DNA of 64,000 nucleotides from Cavia porcellus (Eukaryota > Chordata > Mammalia > Rodentia > Caviidae), in contig NW_026947493.1 of assembly GCF_034190915.1 (NCBI RefSeq), forward strand, positions 40,046,501-40,110,500, in the 5' to 3' direction. Under the pieces are notes generated by a model. That model saw only the letters and a program-made list of their open reading frames with translations. It ran no database searches and was not told the DNA's origin. Shown here in pieces: positions 48,489-59,239 of this stretch. The position numbers and the translations under genes were made by a program. The stretch's first letter is position 1, and the number at the start of each line of letters is the position of its first letter.

Positions 48489-48875
48489 ATGATATTCAAA
48501 CTGATGAGAAGGAAAAGATACAATAAAACTTCTGCCAGAAACTTTTCACTTAGCCAGGCCCCTTCCTCCATTTCACTCAATATTATTTTTAGTGGAAACG
48601 ACCATACCAAATATAACCCACAAAAAATAAGAGTTTTGCTTCAGTTCCTTCGCCTACAGTGCCAGGGGGATGGATTTAATGATCTTATAGGTCTTTTCAA
48701 TCTCTCTAATATTTGTGAAATGGCAACTGTCAATGTTGAACTAGAAATTGCTGAAATAGCACAACTTTTTGAAAAGGATAATCTCTCACAGGACAAGAGC
48801 CCAGAAATGGAAAGAACAACCATAAACCTCCCTGAAACTCATCTCAACAGGATGCCAACTTTACTCTTCAGCTAA
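48489..48875 (+). other. Unexplained 128-codon frame; possible 3' exon
   Basis: This is the longest frame in the window not explained by L1, transposase or simple repeats. The second half reads like protein (KIRVLLQFLRLQCQGDGF, CEMATVNVELEIAEIAQLF) and could form amphipathic helices. A TATTTTTAG acceptor-like site lies at 48584-48592, so a terminal exon at 48593-48875 is possible. The TAA stop is overlapped by an AATAAA-type signal at 48875-48881. I recognise no family. A chance frame is quite possible, because roughly one of this length is expected in a sequence this size and this AT-rich. Confidence 0.2.
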
Positions 48876-48884
48876 TAAAAACAA

Positions 48885-49290
48885 CTAACTTTAAAAATGT
48901 ACCCTGTCAGTGAGTGGAAATCAGCCATTGTGAAAATTCCAGCTCCTGCTCTTGTGTTTGTGGAAGACAGTAGCAGCTCTTTTCCTGTGTGCTTATTTTT
49001 CACGTAGGCTCTTGTTTTTGAATAGTCATTTAGTGCCATTTATGTCAGATTAAAAAGCTGAGCCCATCAGATATTGTCTCAGATTTAATTACTTTCAGGG
49101 TTGAGTGACATTAGACTCATCTATTTGTTAAATACAACTGTATTTTTTAAAATGTTAAAATAGATTTATGCAAAAATAAGAACTTTAAGCTAAAGCACTT
49201 TTAAATTCTTCTGGAAAATAAAGTAATTAAAAGCTGTCTTTATTTTCCAATACACAGTCATAATTTCCAAATATCATAAATATTTAGCAA
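48885..49290. other. Unassigned sequence
   Basis: No gene or family recognised. Confidence 0.45.
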
Positions 49291-49293
49291 CAT

Positions 49294-49386
49294 ATTTTTG
49301 TCTCTGGGATACTACGGATTGAACCCAGGACTTCATGAATACTAGGTACATGTGCTACCACTGAATTATGTACATTCCCAGTCCAA
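49294..49386 (-). mobile_element. Diverged ID-type SINE (complement)
   Basis: 'gtctctgggatactacggat', 'tgaacccagg', 'gtgctaccactgaattatgt' and 'acattcccagtcc' are the complement of ID tail, B box, A box and head. Confidence 0.78.
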
Positions 49387-49389
49387 TGA

Positions 49390-49735
49390 TTTTTAAATTT
49401 TGAATCTAAAGCACAAGGGAGTTTCTTGAGACCAGTACACAGATGTGAATCCAAGACTTTTTCATTTTTCCTGTAAGCATTTGACACATTTTATGTTGTG
49501 CAAGGTAATAAAAAATGAAATCAAGAAAAAGTCATGGAAAAGAAGTTGTTACTAGCAGTCTTGCAATGATGATGATATATTAACTTGAGTTCAGGACTTG
49601 CCAGTAATGAAAGATTCTTGAAGTCAGAAGAGTAAAATTTGAAAACAGAAAAGTAGAAGTAGAAAGAAACTTTTAAAACTGAAATTCAGTTTGTTAATTG
49701 CGTGGTTAGATTACAATGATCTGCTCCAGTTTAGG
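49390..49735. other. Unassigned sequence
   Basis: No gene or family recognised; it may be an unrecognised 5' part of the L1 that follows. Confidence 0.4.
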
Positions 49736-51273
49736 CTGCCGAGCAGAAGATAAAATAATCCAGAGCTTCCTCAAATTTTTGTATGATATCTGTCACTAAG
49801 GGTAAAACAAAAAAGTTGCAGACATACATAAAGGTCAAGACAGAGAAAAGTGGATACATAATTCACAGGTAACACCTTCACTGGAGTCATTAGACACAAA
49901 TTTCAAAATAACTATAAGCATCATGTTCAAAATAATAGATAAGAAAATAAAATATTTTACTAGACAAGTGAAATAATTACAAAGAATCAAGTGGAAATTA
50001 GAGGATCATAAAATATCACAAAAGTTTTAAACTAGTAAATGCACTTGCCCACAGGATGGACACAGCAAAATAATGGTTTTATAATCTTGACAAAATGACA
50101 GGAGAAAATATCCAAGAGAAAAACATGAAGAACAAAGGTAAAAGACACATATTATGTTGCAAATGTGCAAAGATCTAACCTGTGTAAATGAAGTTTCAAA
50201 GAGGCAAGAGAGAAAAAAAAGGAAACAAAATTTGTAAAAAAAATTATAAAAAATATTTCTCAAACCAATAAAAGGTATCAACTCACAAATTCAGGAGAAA
50301 ATGTGAATCTGAATAATATAATATAAACATATCATCTCTGGATACATCATAAACTAATAGGAAATAAAAAAAAAAACAAATAGAAGTCAGAAGGAGACAG
50401 AATGCATTATTTTCAATGAAGTATCTACAAGAAATCCAGCTAATTTCCTACAAGAAGCGTGCATATCAATTGACAACAGAATGATAATTTTAAAAGAATG
50501 AAAATTCTTTAAAAGGAGAAGGTGACAACCTAGAATATCATACTTTTAAAAACAATCTTCCACCAGTAATACAGGTACCTTCAGAAAACAGTAACATCAT
50601 CCTTTGTCAGAAATTTAAAAGCTAAAGAAATTTTATTCCAGAAGGCATTGTTTCTTCAACACTGAACAAAAACCTTCAGGAATTAATTAAGAAATAAAGA
50701 CAAAGTAAAAGAAAACATTTACTAAAAAAGTAACAATAATGCTTTATAAGACCTAAAATAAATGTACAATTAAAAATAGGAATAAAAATGTGATGGTAAG
50801 GAAAATGTAAATACATATAAAAGGATTGTAAACACTAAGCATATGCTGGATGTAAAATCAATCTGTGAAATTTTTAAAGAATAAAAGTCTTGAGAATATT
50901 TTCTGATCATAGTATCTTTAGCCTTTAAAGTTATATCAAAGAATTAACCTAAAAATCCCTAAATATTAGAGATCAGGAAAATAAAAAGTAGTAACTAGAC
51001 AAAGTATAAGGAAGAAATGGATAATAGATAATACTTTCTTATATAAAAGTAAAATTATGCATACCAAAAATCCTATAAAATTTCAGTCTTGCAAATATGA
51101 CTTCAAAAATATAAAGACAAATAGCAAACGAAACAAAAAGCAAAATGAAGGAAATGAAAACAATATGTAAATCAATACAAATGAGTGAAATTCAACAGCA
51201 ACATGACTCGATTATTTGATAAAGTGGAACTGATGAATATCTGACAGGAATTTTCAAAGAAGAAGAGGAGAAA

Positions 51274-51369
51274 GAAGAAGAAGAAGAAGAAGAAGAAGAA
51301 GAAGAAGAAGAAGAAGAAGAAGAAGAAGAAGAAGAAGAAGAAGAAGAAGAAGAAGAAGAAGAAGAAGAA
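51274..51369. repeat. (GAA)32 pure triplet repeat
   Basis: Thirty-two uninterrupted GAA units follow an impure purine stretch from about 51257. Homopurine GAA tracts can form triplex (H-DNA). Confidence 0.97.
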
Positions 51370-51437
51370 TCTACAAATTCCCAAACTAAGAATTAAATAC
51401 AAATTCTCAAACTAAGAGTTCAATATACATGTTACGT

Positions 51438-51545
51438 GGGCCCAGGGGTTTAGCTCAGCAACATAAGCACCTACTCCCACAAGTGCGAAGTAGCCAGTTA
51501 AATTGAAAAAAAAAATAATAATAATAAATAAATAAATAAAAGAAA
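51438..51545 (+). mobile_element. Diverged ID-type SINE
   Basis: 'gggcccaggggtttagctca' head with 'cataagcacctactcccaca', a degraded B box, and an A/AAT/AAAT-rich tail. Confidence 0.82.
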
Positions 51546-52309
51546 AAGAAAAACAGAGACATTACCAAAGATTTTTCAGCAAGAAAATGTCATGAAAAAC
51601 TTTATAGTAATGAATTTGAAAACTTAAATAAAAAATAGAAATTCCCAGGAAAATAATATTTACTGAAATTGCTAAAAGGAGAAAGAGAATACACTATTAA
51701 AAATTTACCTAATAAATGGTTCTCAAAAGAAAACGTTTACAGATACAACAAAATTTCAGGTGCTTTCACCAGCAAATTCTTTGAAATATTTATGAAAGAA
51801 ATAAACCATTCTTGCTCAAATGCTTCCAGAGTGTAAAAATAGAGGAAACATTTCAAAAATTTAATGTTAAGGTAAATGTGATCATAATACTATAATTAGT
51901 AAAAGACTATTAAAAGACAGAAAATTACATTGCAGTCTTACTTATATAGACATAAAAGTCATAAACAACATATTCGCAAATTGAATACAACCCATGACAG
52001 ATTAATATATCATATTATAATTAGTGTCAGAAATACAACATTGATTAAAGGTTGAAAATCAGTCATAATTCAATACATTAACACAATACTGAAGAAAATT
52101 ATATGATAATCTCATTGAAATTAATAAGACAGTTTATAAAATATAACAATAATTTTAGCAAGTAAACTAGAAACAAATGTAGGAATTTCTTACTATGATA
52201 CATGATAGCTTTAAGAACAAACAAAAAAGACTCTAGTGTGCATGTGCAAGGCTGACATGTGGAATGCTTTACCTTGTCTGCTATAACAATCAAACATGAA
52301 TACTCACTC

Positions 52310-52465
52310 CAGCTTTCCTGCTTAAAATAAAAATTTTAGAGTAACATCTGCACATAAGGAAGTTTGTTAGAAATGCAGAATATTATTACATTGACTCCAA
52401 ACTTAATCAGAAGTTGAACTTTAAGGTCTCCAGCTATGTCATGTGCATATTGCACTAGGTCACTG
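52310..52465 (+). mobile_element. MER5A-like hAT fragment in L1
   Basis: 'gtttgttagaaatgcagaat', 'tccaaacttaatcagaagtt' and 'gtcatgtgcatattgcacta' parallel MER5A (CTTGTTAGAAATGCA..., CTGAATCAGAAACT..., TGATTCTGATGCACA). It interrupts the L1 reading. Confidence 0.55.
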
Positions 52466-52721
52466 TTACTCATTACTGTACAGAGGATCTTAGTAATTTC
52501 AATAAGACAAGCCAAAGAAATAGCATTTAATAGAGCCAGACAAGAAAAAATAAGGTATCATAATTCAGGTTAGCATAATAGAGAAAGAAGAATCTCTAAG
52601 AACTACAAATAATCTATTAATGCTAATAAGTGAATTTAGGAACGCTTCTAGATATAAATTTAATTTATATAGATCAAATGTATTTCCATGGGTATGGAAT
52701 TTTGATAGTGATGCTTCAAGT

Positions 52722-52830
52722 CTGGGGACGTAGCTCAGTGATAAAATACTTAACCTAGCATGCACAAGAACCTACTTTGATCCCCCGGGATATTATAAAC
52801 AAAACAAGCAAGCAAGCAAACAAACAAATA
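52722..52830 (+). mobile_element. ID-type SINE
   Basis: 'gtctggggacgtagctcagt', 'catgcacaagaacctacttt', 'gatcccccgggata' then a (CAAG/CAAA)n tail. Confidence 0.88.
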
Positions 52831-52989
52831 CAAACTTAAGGAAAAATAAAACACTAAGAAAAAGATTTTCTGCACTGAAATCAATAAAATACTATTGAAA
52901 GTAGTTAAGAAAACTTAACAAATGTAATGACACACTATGAATGTGAAATTGAACACGCACTCGCTTAAAAAACAAAGACATGAAGCTTT

Positions 52990-54610
52990 CTCTGAGTCAT
53001 ACACTGAAAAGCCCAGAATGTAGGACAATCATTCCTAACAAATCACTGTAGCGGCATGGCAAGTTTGTGCTGTCTGGAGCAGACTTCTGCCTCACTCCCC
53101 AATCTACACCATGGCATCACTGAGGATCCACGTCCCTTCTGTTTCTTTCTGTTGTTCACCTTCAACACTAAGTATAGTGGGCACATTCTTCTTCTAACTT
53201 ATAATGAGACAGGGGCTGTTTAGCAAAAATATTTTCTTCTAAAAGAAAACAAAAATAAGCTGATAAATGAATTACACATCTGGACCTAATTGCAAAAAAG
53301 GTTGGAAAATGCAACTTCCATCTGAATTGCCCCAGGAAACTTTCATTTATTCTTCTTATGTGAATAAATAGAAGAAGGGAAAAGAGACTGTGATAGGTTA
53401 TCAGAAGGCTCTACCACATATGCATGAATATTATAGCCAGGAGATATTCACCAAACTTTTATAGAATGTGGTGAAAAATGGTCAGAGCTTAAATGGTGAA
53501 GATTATAACCTCGTACTAACTTGATCATTAACAGAGCTTTTATTTTCTTTAATCATTTTTTAAAAAAACAACCCTCCAGAATTCAGTGGTGGTTTCTCTG
53601 ATAGACCTCCTGCCTTTTTACCTTTCATCAATGTCTAACATGAGTGTAATGACAAATAAATTAGTATTGAAATACAGTATAATATATATTTTAATAGAAT
53701 AATAAAGTAAGTACTTATGGTATATAAAAATCTTTTCATGTGTGACCAGCTACTCTAATGCAGCTACCAAAACTGTCAAAGTTGTATAGATTTATTTTCC
53801 TTAAATTAGCAGGCAAGTTATTGCAAAACAAAGTATCAACTATTAACTTTCAGTCCATTGGGGTCAGTTGGATGTTGGTAATGACTAGTTAGTGATTATT
53901 AAATGAGTTTGTTCACTAAATAGGATCAGTTTCTATTGATGTTAACAATGATCTCAAATAACTGAGCTTTTAACAAAACAGAAATCTCTACCATATTTAA
54001 AGGTTTTTTTCCTTAAAAATATGTTCACAAGAAGCCTCTCAAACTCCAGCTGCTGTCTCTTCCTTAAAGACAGGAGTAAAGAGAAGGAAGATAAATGCTT
54101 AGGTATCCAGTGTCCCAGCTGACCCAGCCACTCCTCAAGGAAGTTTACTTCAAGTCTTCCTTACTTGAAAATTTCTGGTTACACAATCATTGGAATCAGG
54201 ACATGCTGCCCTAAAATATAATCTCAGAAAACAGTAAAAACAGATTACTATCACTTTCCTCTTATGTTTCTTTCTTGAATTTATAAAATTGAATGTGTAT
54301 TTGCTGACCATTCACTGAATCAGATCATAATGGTATAATTGAATGGGCCAAAAATAGTCATTTCTGGTATATGACAAGGAAAGAATTGCCAGCTGTACAC
54401 CTCATAGTATCTGGTAAGAAACTATATTTATTGAACATCATGGCACAGTAGCAGAAACAGGGAAAGGGGGGAAGGGAAAAAGAAGGCAAAGGGAAAAAAT
54501 GATTCAAGCAAGGAAGGAGAAAGGGCTTTAAGTGCAAAAGGAAAAAAAAAGAACCTCAATAATTTAGTCTTCTGGTATTTATTTGGTCAGGCACCACTGA
54601 TCCAAGCACT
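52990..54610. other. Unassigned sequence
   Basis: No gene or family recognised; a purine-rich stretch lies at about 54455-54555. Confidence 0.5.
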
Positions 54611-54615
54611 TCCCA

Positions 54616-54616
54616 C

Positions 54617-54702
<86 letters not shown>
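54616..54702. repeat. (CTGT)n(CT)n compound microsatellite
   Basis: About eight CTGT units pass into about 25 CT units. Confidence 0.95.
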
Positions 54703-54703
<1 letters not shown>

Positions 54704-55225
54704 GTTAGCAATATGCATGACTGCTCCAAAGTTTAAGCCTGGAAACTCATTAGGGTGGTCCTGAGTTTAAACTCAGATAACCATCAGGGTGGTGTGGCAT
54801 TTACAGCTGAGTGGAGGAAAGAGAGCAACTCAGTTCTTTTGTTTCTAACTCCACAAATAAGATGCTTATGAAGCTGTAGGGGCATTAGGACAAATTTTTG
54901 AAAGACACATTATGAGGATATATAATCCCCACATTTATTTCTTGGGATTATTTCTGTTAATGCATTATTAATTTTAATTTTATGAATTATATTACATTAA
55001 ACAGTGTTTACACAATTGAGAATAAAATATCAATGAAACAGAATGTTAAATTTTTAGTATGTAATAAGTGTTTATTGTAGATATCAACATTTTGAACATC
55101 AACTATTTGCTACTTACAAAGTCTAAAAAATAACAGCAAAAATAAATTCCTATGAGAAGTACTATGAAAATACAAACATAAATCTAGCACAGAAATGATC
55201 TTTGCTTTCAGGTATCACACCTAAG
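54703..55225. other. Unassigned sequence; possible piggyBac 3' flank
   Basis: No family recognised. TTAA sites occur at about 54957, 54998 and 55046 and could mark the lost terminal repeat of the piggyBac relic, but none is followed by a convincing CCC. Confidence 0.35.
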
Positions 55226-55229
55226 ATAG

Positions 55230-57010
55230 TCTTCACACATGACACGCCATGTTCTGTACCCAACTCTCACTCGCACTGACAGTACAGGTGTGTTGTCTCA
55301 CTGTCTTCTTTGGTAGGACGTACTTGACATCCTGTCAGCCTTCCTGTTTTCTAAGGAGCTGCCTGTGATGTTTCACTGTCAGTTCACTGGTCTGCTCCAG
55401 AACTTTTTTGTGAACTTGTTGGGATAGATGTATATTTCTCCTCCTCTGTTGTAACTGGTCACTTATTAATTTCAGTCCAAACCCTCTGAAAAATTTCCCT
55501 GTGAAATTTTGCGTTTGTAGTTTTCTTGGTAAACTATGAAACTTTTCCTAACATATTTATAAACATATACTAAAGTAAAACAAACTATTGGCCAAAGCTT
55601 TGTGTTTTGAGTGATACCATAGATGCTAGATAACTCATCAACAATGCCTACTCTACCTTTCACTTTCTTGTAAAATGTGTCCATTTCTAGCTACATTTGT
55701 GTTGAGGATTCTCTATCAATCCTTTTTGCTTTTGTTAGTTTTGAGAAGAGGATTCCTTATCTAGTCCAGGTTAGCACTGAATTACATAGCAAAGGCTGAC
55801 CTTGGAATCACAGGTGTCTCTTGATTCAGCCTTCAGAATGCTGGAATTACAGGTGTGCACCACCACATCTGGCTTCATTATCATTGTGTTGTAATGTTGA
55901 CAGTATCAATACTATTTTGCTTTTTCTTTGACATATACAAGTTCAATGTATTGACTTCTGAAGTTAAAAGATTGTACTATGCATATCTCTACTATGAAAT
56001 TTCAACATTCTTTTCAGGAACCTGAGTTTGTTCTGGTGAATAGTTTTTGTGCTGGAGGTAGTATCCTTTTAGCAAATGTAACATCAATGGGTAATTAGTT
56101 AACCAATTGTCAAATGTTAAGAGTTGAGTTACTTTTTGAAATAGGTGCACTAAATCTGTTCACAAAGTCATGTGGTTTATTTCTTCATGAAGAAAGACTT
56201 GGTAGCTGAGTCTCAGCATAAGTTTCTAAATTCAAGGTATAAAACATTTTCCCATCTACTGGGTCATATATTTTTATAACATATTTGGAATTTTTACTTG
56301 GCACAATTGCCAAAACTCCAACAACAAGGACTTGATGCAAGTCAGTCAATGTGATGTATTTAGGCAATATATAAATTGCTTGATGGTTCAAAACAGAGCT
56401 TTCAAAAAATGAGCAAATAGCAGTCAAATTGAAGATTTTTTTTTCTTTCTTAGAAGATCTTTTCTTCAAAACATGGGCAATTTTGTAGAAAACCAAGTCT
56501 CTTGACTGTCATTACTATTCTAAAAATCTCAACATCACATCTGGTCATTTCTTCAATATATTTTAGGTTCTAATGAGTAGAATGATAAAGTAGTGGTATG
56601 AAGGCTTTTAGTTTAGATAGTGAGGTGTCCTCACAAATATAATTTTAAGTATTACTACTGATTCATATGTAATTTTTACTTGGATTTCATTGTAAGTGTA
56701 TTTCAAAATGTCTTGTAGCATATCATCCATTAGGAACTATTTGCAGAATTGTATTCCAGTGTTGGCATTTGTTTTAATAGGTTCATGCCTGTCAAGAACC
56801 TAATAACATTTTCTGACCTAGTTGTAACATTGAACTGCTTAGGTCTACGTGTTCATTTTGCAGAATTTTGATTTGTCAAATATTTATTTACATTACTGTT
56901 TTCTTTATTATCTGAATCAAGGTCTATGTTATGTACTTATCTGTCACATCTTGCTAACTAATTTGGCTTACATGACTCAGGTCATCATCAGTAGCCAAGT
57001 CACCTTATGA
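55230..57010 (-). pseudogene. piggyBac-superfamily transposase relic
   Basis: piggyBac transposases cut and paste DNA into TTAA sites. On the complement, the family landmarks occur in order across several frames. An acidic N-terminus (ATDDDLSHV, about 56971-56995) is followed by a helical block (DVEIFRIVMTVKRLGF, about 56480-56545). The block VPSKNSKYVIKIYDP...GKMFYTLN contains an aspartate at 56254-56256. DNWLTN follows at 56094-56117, its Asp at 56109-56111. Then comes KGRVGIVDELSSIY, corresponding to the GGVDxxD motif, at about 55625-55665, with NTKLWP and YQENYKRK. Last is a cysteine-rich tail (LTGCQVRPTKED, YCQCE, GTEHG) at about 55240-55340. The usual first Asp of GGVDxxD reads Gly. There are several frameshifts and stops, and a B1 SINE sits at 55739-55876. 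It cannot encode a protein. The order of motifs makes the family call strong. Confidence 0.85.
55739..55876 (-). mobile_element. B1-type SINE inside the piggyBac relic
   Basis: 'ttttgagaagaggattcctt', 'caaaggctgaccttggaatc', 'gaatgctggaattacaggtg' and 'tgcaccaccacatctggctt' are the complement of B1. It is more diverged than the copy at 45973. Confidence 0.88.
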
Positions 57011-57194
57011 CTTATTTTCAAACTCCTCTTCAAGTTGTAAAAGCAGATTGTCCTATGATATTGTGCTGAATCAGGTGAATTCTATAGGAAAAGTCAAAAG
57101 AAAGCATTTAATAAAAAAATCACAAATACACAAAAATGTAACACAGCACATAATGTGGGTAAAACTCACCTCGTTATTCTTGAATGTATCAAGT

Positions 57195-57201
57195 GGGTTA
57201 A
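57195..57201 (-). other. Candidate piggyBac 5' end (TTAACCC)
   Basis: The complement reads TTAACCC, the expected TTAA target plus CCC start of a piggyBac element, about 200 bases upstream of the transposase N-terminus. A matching opposite end was not found, so this is tentative. Confidence 0.3.
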
Positions 57202-57466
57202 CACAAAATTAATTCCTGTATGCCCCCAGTTCAGCTACTGAGACACACAGCTACCATTATGCTGAAGTACATATTTCCATTAGAAAGTATAGTATGGGTG
57301 TCTGCTACCCTGGATGAAGTAACTAAACAGTGAATTCTCTATTCCTAGAAGAAAGAAATATTCATATCTCTAATTACCTAGAGATGTTAAGCAAATAGAT
57401 TTCATAATTTCCCCCTAATTTATTATTGTTAGATCATTCTTCTTCACAATGACCCACTTGTTCATC

Positions 57467-57478
57467 AAATCTGGCATT
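57467..57478. repeat. Target-site duplication, copy 1
   Basis: 'aaatctggcatt' is identical to 59228-59239. Confidence 0.85.
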
Positions 57479-58119
57479 AATGGCTTCCTGCAAGCAGCCT
57501 TCGCTAGCAGCCATCGCTGGCAGCCAGATGCACCTCTGCTTGCCAGGTGCCACCATCGGGAGGCTTGATTCTGTGGGCAGCCAGCGCAAGCAGGGAAATA
57601 GAACCAGATAAGCCCCATGCACCTAAGGCCACCAATGGAGACCCTTGCTTCCTTTAAGCAGCCAGTGCCTACCAGGAGAATCAGACAAACATAGCCCTCT
57701 GTGCCTGCCACCAGGCGTTTCCATGTAATCATGAAGGCTGAGAGCAGAAGCAGCCCCACCACCACCCGTCCTGGCCATCAGGGAAGCCGTAACCAAAGTA
57801 AATCTATACCCAGGCATTAATAGATCCCAGAAATTCAGCATAGGAATAGAATACTAAAAGCTGTTAGAGGAAAGAAAAAGATCACCCATATGGAAAACCA
57901 ATCAGAATCATGACAGACTTCTCAACACAAACCATCAAGAGGGGCTTGGAGTGGAATGTTTCAAATCCTGAAAGTAAATAACTCCCAACCCTACAAAACT
58001 ATCTTTCAAACCTGATGGAAAAATAAGATACTTCCACTATAAAAAACAACTGAAGGAATTCATGACCACCAAACCAACCTTACAAAGAGTGCTGAAGGAT
58101 ATTCTAGAAAGAGATAAAA

Positions 58120-58533
58120 ATGACCATGATTCCAACAGCAGTGGAGGATCGCCAAACAAGACAGGAAATTGAGGGGGGAAAGGGGAAAAGTGGAGGGATC
58201 ACAAAGGAGAATAGCATGGCAGAGATGAACCAATGTGTGCTGGTTGTAACCATTAATGTAGATGGCTCAATTCACCAATACAAAGAAACACAGGAACAGT
58301 GGATCAAGAAACCAAATTCATCAATACACTGTATCCAAGAAACACATTTAACTCAAAAGGAAATTCATAGACTGAAAATCAGAGGAGAGAAAATGATTGT
58401 CCCATGCAACAAAAGACTAGAAAAAAGCAAGGATAACTTGCCCGTCAACCACAGCACGGATAAGAAAGTTATGGTATTTTCATACAATGGAAAGCTACCC
58501 AGCTTAAGTAGGATAATCTTAAAGCTCTTGTAG
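58120..58533 (+). pseudogene. L1 ORF2 deletion remnant (N-end fused to C-end)
   Basis: The open frame of 137 codons includes the endonuclease start (VVTINVDG, QWIKKPNSSIHCIQETHLT, QKEIHRLKIRGEK). Near codon 110 it runs directly into the ORF2 C-terminal region (DKKVMVFSYNGKLPSLS). The endonuclease core, reverse transcriptase and most of the C-terminal domain are absent. The first part (MTMIPTAVEDRQTRQE) is the ORF1/ORF2 junction region. It has no catalytic capacity. The frame is open by chance across the joint, or because the joint preserves frame. Confidence 0.8.
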
Positions 58534-58689
58534 GTAAATGGATGCAAATAGAGATTATGCTCATGGGTGAAATGATTTGGGCTCATACAGGTGAACAATG
58601 AGTTATCTCCTTAGAGATAACTGAAGGAGTTAGTGGGATCCAAATGAAAATGATAGGAGAGAAAACACTTAGGAATGCAAAATGGTAAG

Positions 58690-59227
58690 CACTGTCAATT
58701 TATTATTGTCTTGTCTTGAATTCTTGTATTATTTTCATAAATTTTTTAGGTTTGGTTTTGTTCTGTCCTGTTTTGTTAGATTTTACTGTCTTATGCTATG
58801 GCAGCTATTTTGAGGATAACAGGATGTGTTATGGTAACCACTATTGGTTTCCTATTATCTTGTCTTGAAGCCCTATAATGCTTTCATTCATTTATTTAAT
58901 TGGTTTAATTGTTTTGTTTTGTTTGATTTTATGATGTGTGATGTTATGAAAAGCTATTTTGAAGAAAATGAGACATTATGGTGGCTACTGTTGCTTTCCT
59001 ATCATCTTGTCTTGAAGCTCTGTAATGCTTTCTTTTGTTTTGATTATTTTTATTCTATTTTGTTTTGTTTGATTTTATTGTGTGTGAAGGTATGGACAGT
59101 TACTTTGAAGAAAACAGGAGACATTATGGTAGCCATTTAGCCAACTGATTTCCTGTTGTCTTGAAGTCCTGTGTTGCTTGCATTTATCTGATATGGCTTG
59201 CTTCGTTCTGTTTTATTCCCTTAAAAT
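58690..59227 (+). repeat. L1 3'UTR tandem array, four ~150-bp units
   Basis: The landmark 'cttgtcttgaa' starts at 58710, 58859, 59006 and, in the form 'cttgaagtcctg' preceded by 'tt', at about 59160. Spacings are 149, 147 and about 154. Units carry 'gaagaaaa(t/c)(g/a)agacattatgg'-like and 'ttttgttttgttt' segments, as in the array at 8600-9150. Confidence 0.88.
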
Positions 59228-59239
59228 AAATCTGGCATT
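59228..59239. repeat. Target-site duplication, copy 2
   Basis: Identical to 57467-57478. Confidence 0.85.

Larger units (their letters stand above)
49740..52970 (+). mobile_element. Very old L1, ORF1 to mid-ORF2
   Basis: ORF1-like sequence lies at about 50000-50720: 'gtgacaacctagaatatcat', 'aaatttaaaagctaaagaaa'. This matches the C-terminal region of old L1/HAL1 ORF1 (GTCAACCTAGAATTCTATACC). ORF2 endonuclease-side sequence lies near 50940-51170 and RT near 51560-52110 ('caggtgctttcaccagcaaa', 'ttctttgaaatatttatgaa', 'attatatgataatctc'). A later ORF2 piece is at 52465-52715 and 52835-52970. All frames are destroyed. Insertions include a GAA array, two ID SINEs and a MER5-like element. The divergence is greater than for any other L1 here except that at 22440. 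Confidence 0.72.
57479..59227 (+). mobile_element. Internally deleted 1.75-kb L1 with exact TSD
   Basis: Order: a GC-rich 5'UTR-like block with repeated 'gcagcc' motifs (57479 to about 57788); the last part of ORF1 (from 'taaccaaagtaaatctatac', equivalent to about 3908 in the first L1); the start of ORF2 (to about 58440); a jump of about 3.5 kb to the very end of ORF2 ('cccgtcaaccacagcacgga', 'catacaatggaaagctaccc'); and a 3'UTR of four ~150-bp units. An exact 12-bp target-site duplication flanks it. Hence one integration of an already shortened RNA, or later deletions inside an intact copy. Confidence 0.85.

Noticed and set aside
51172..51402. Poly-Phe open frame on the complement
   Set aside because: It is the translated complement of the GAA repeat.
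54957..55050. TTAA sites as the second piggyBac end
   Set aside because: None is followed by CCC or shows clear terminal similarity to the TTAACCC end at 57195-57201.
57415..57765. 116-codon open frame on the complement
   Set aside because: It is mostly antisense to the GC-rich L1 5'UTR block of the mini-L1 and crosses its TSD.
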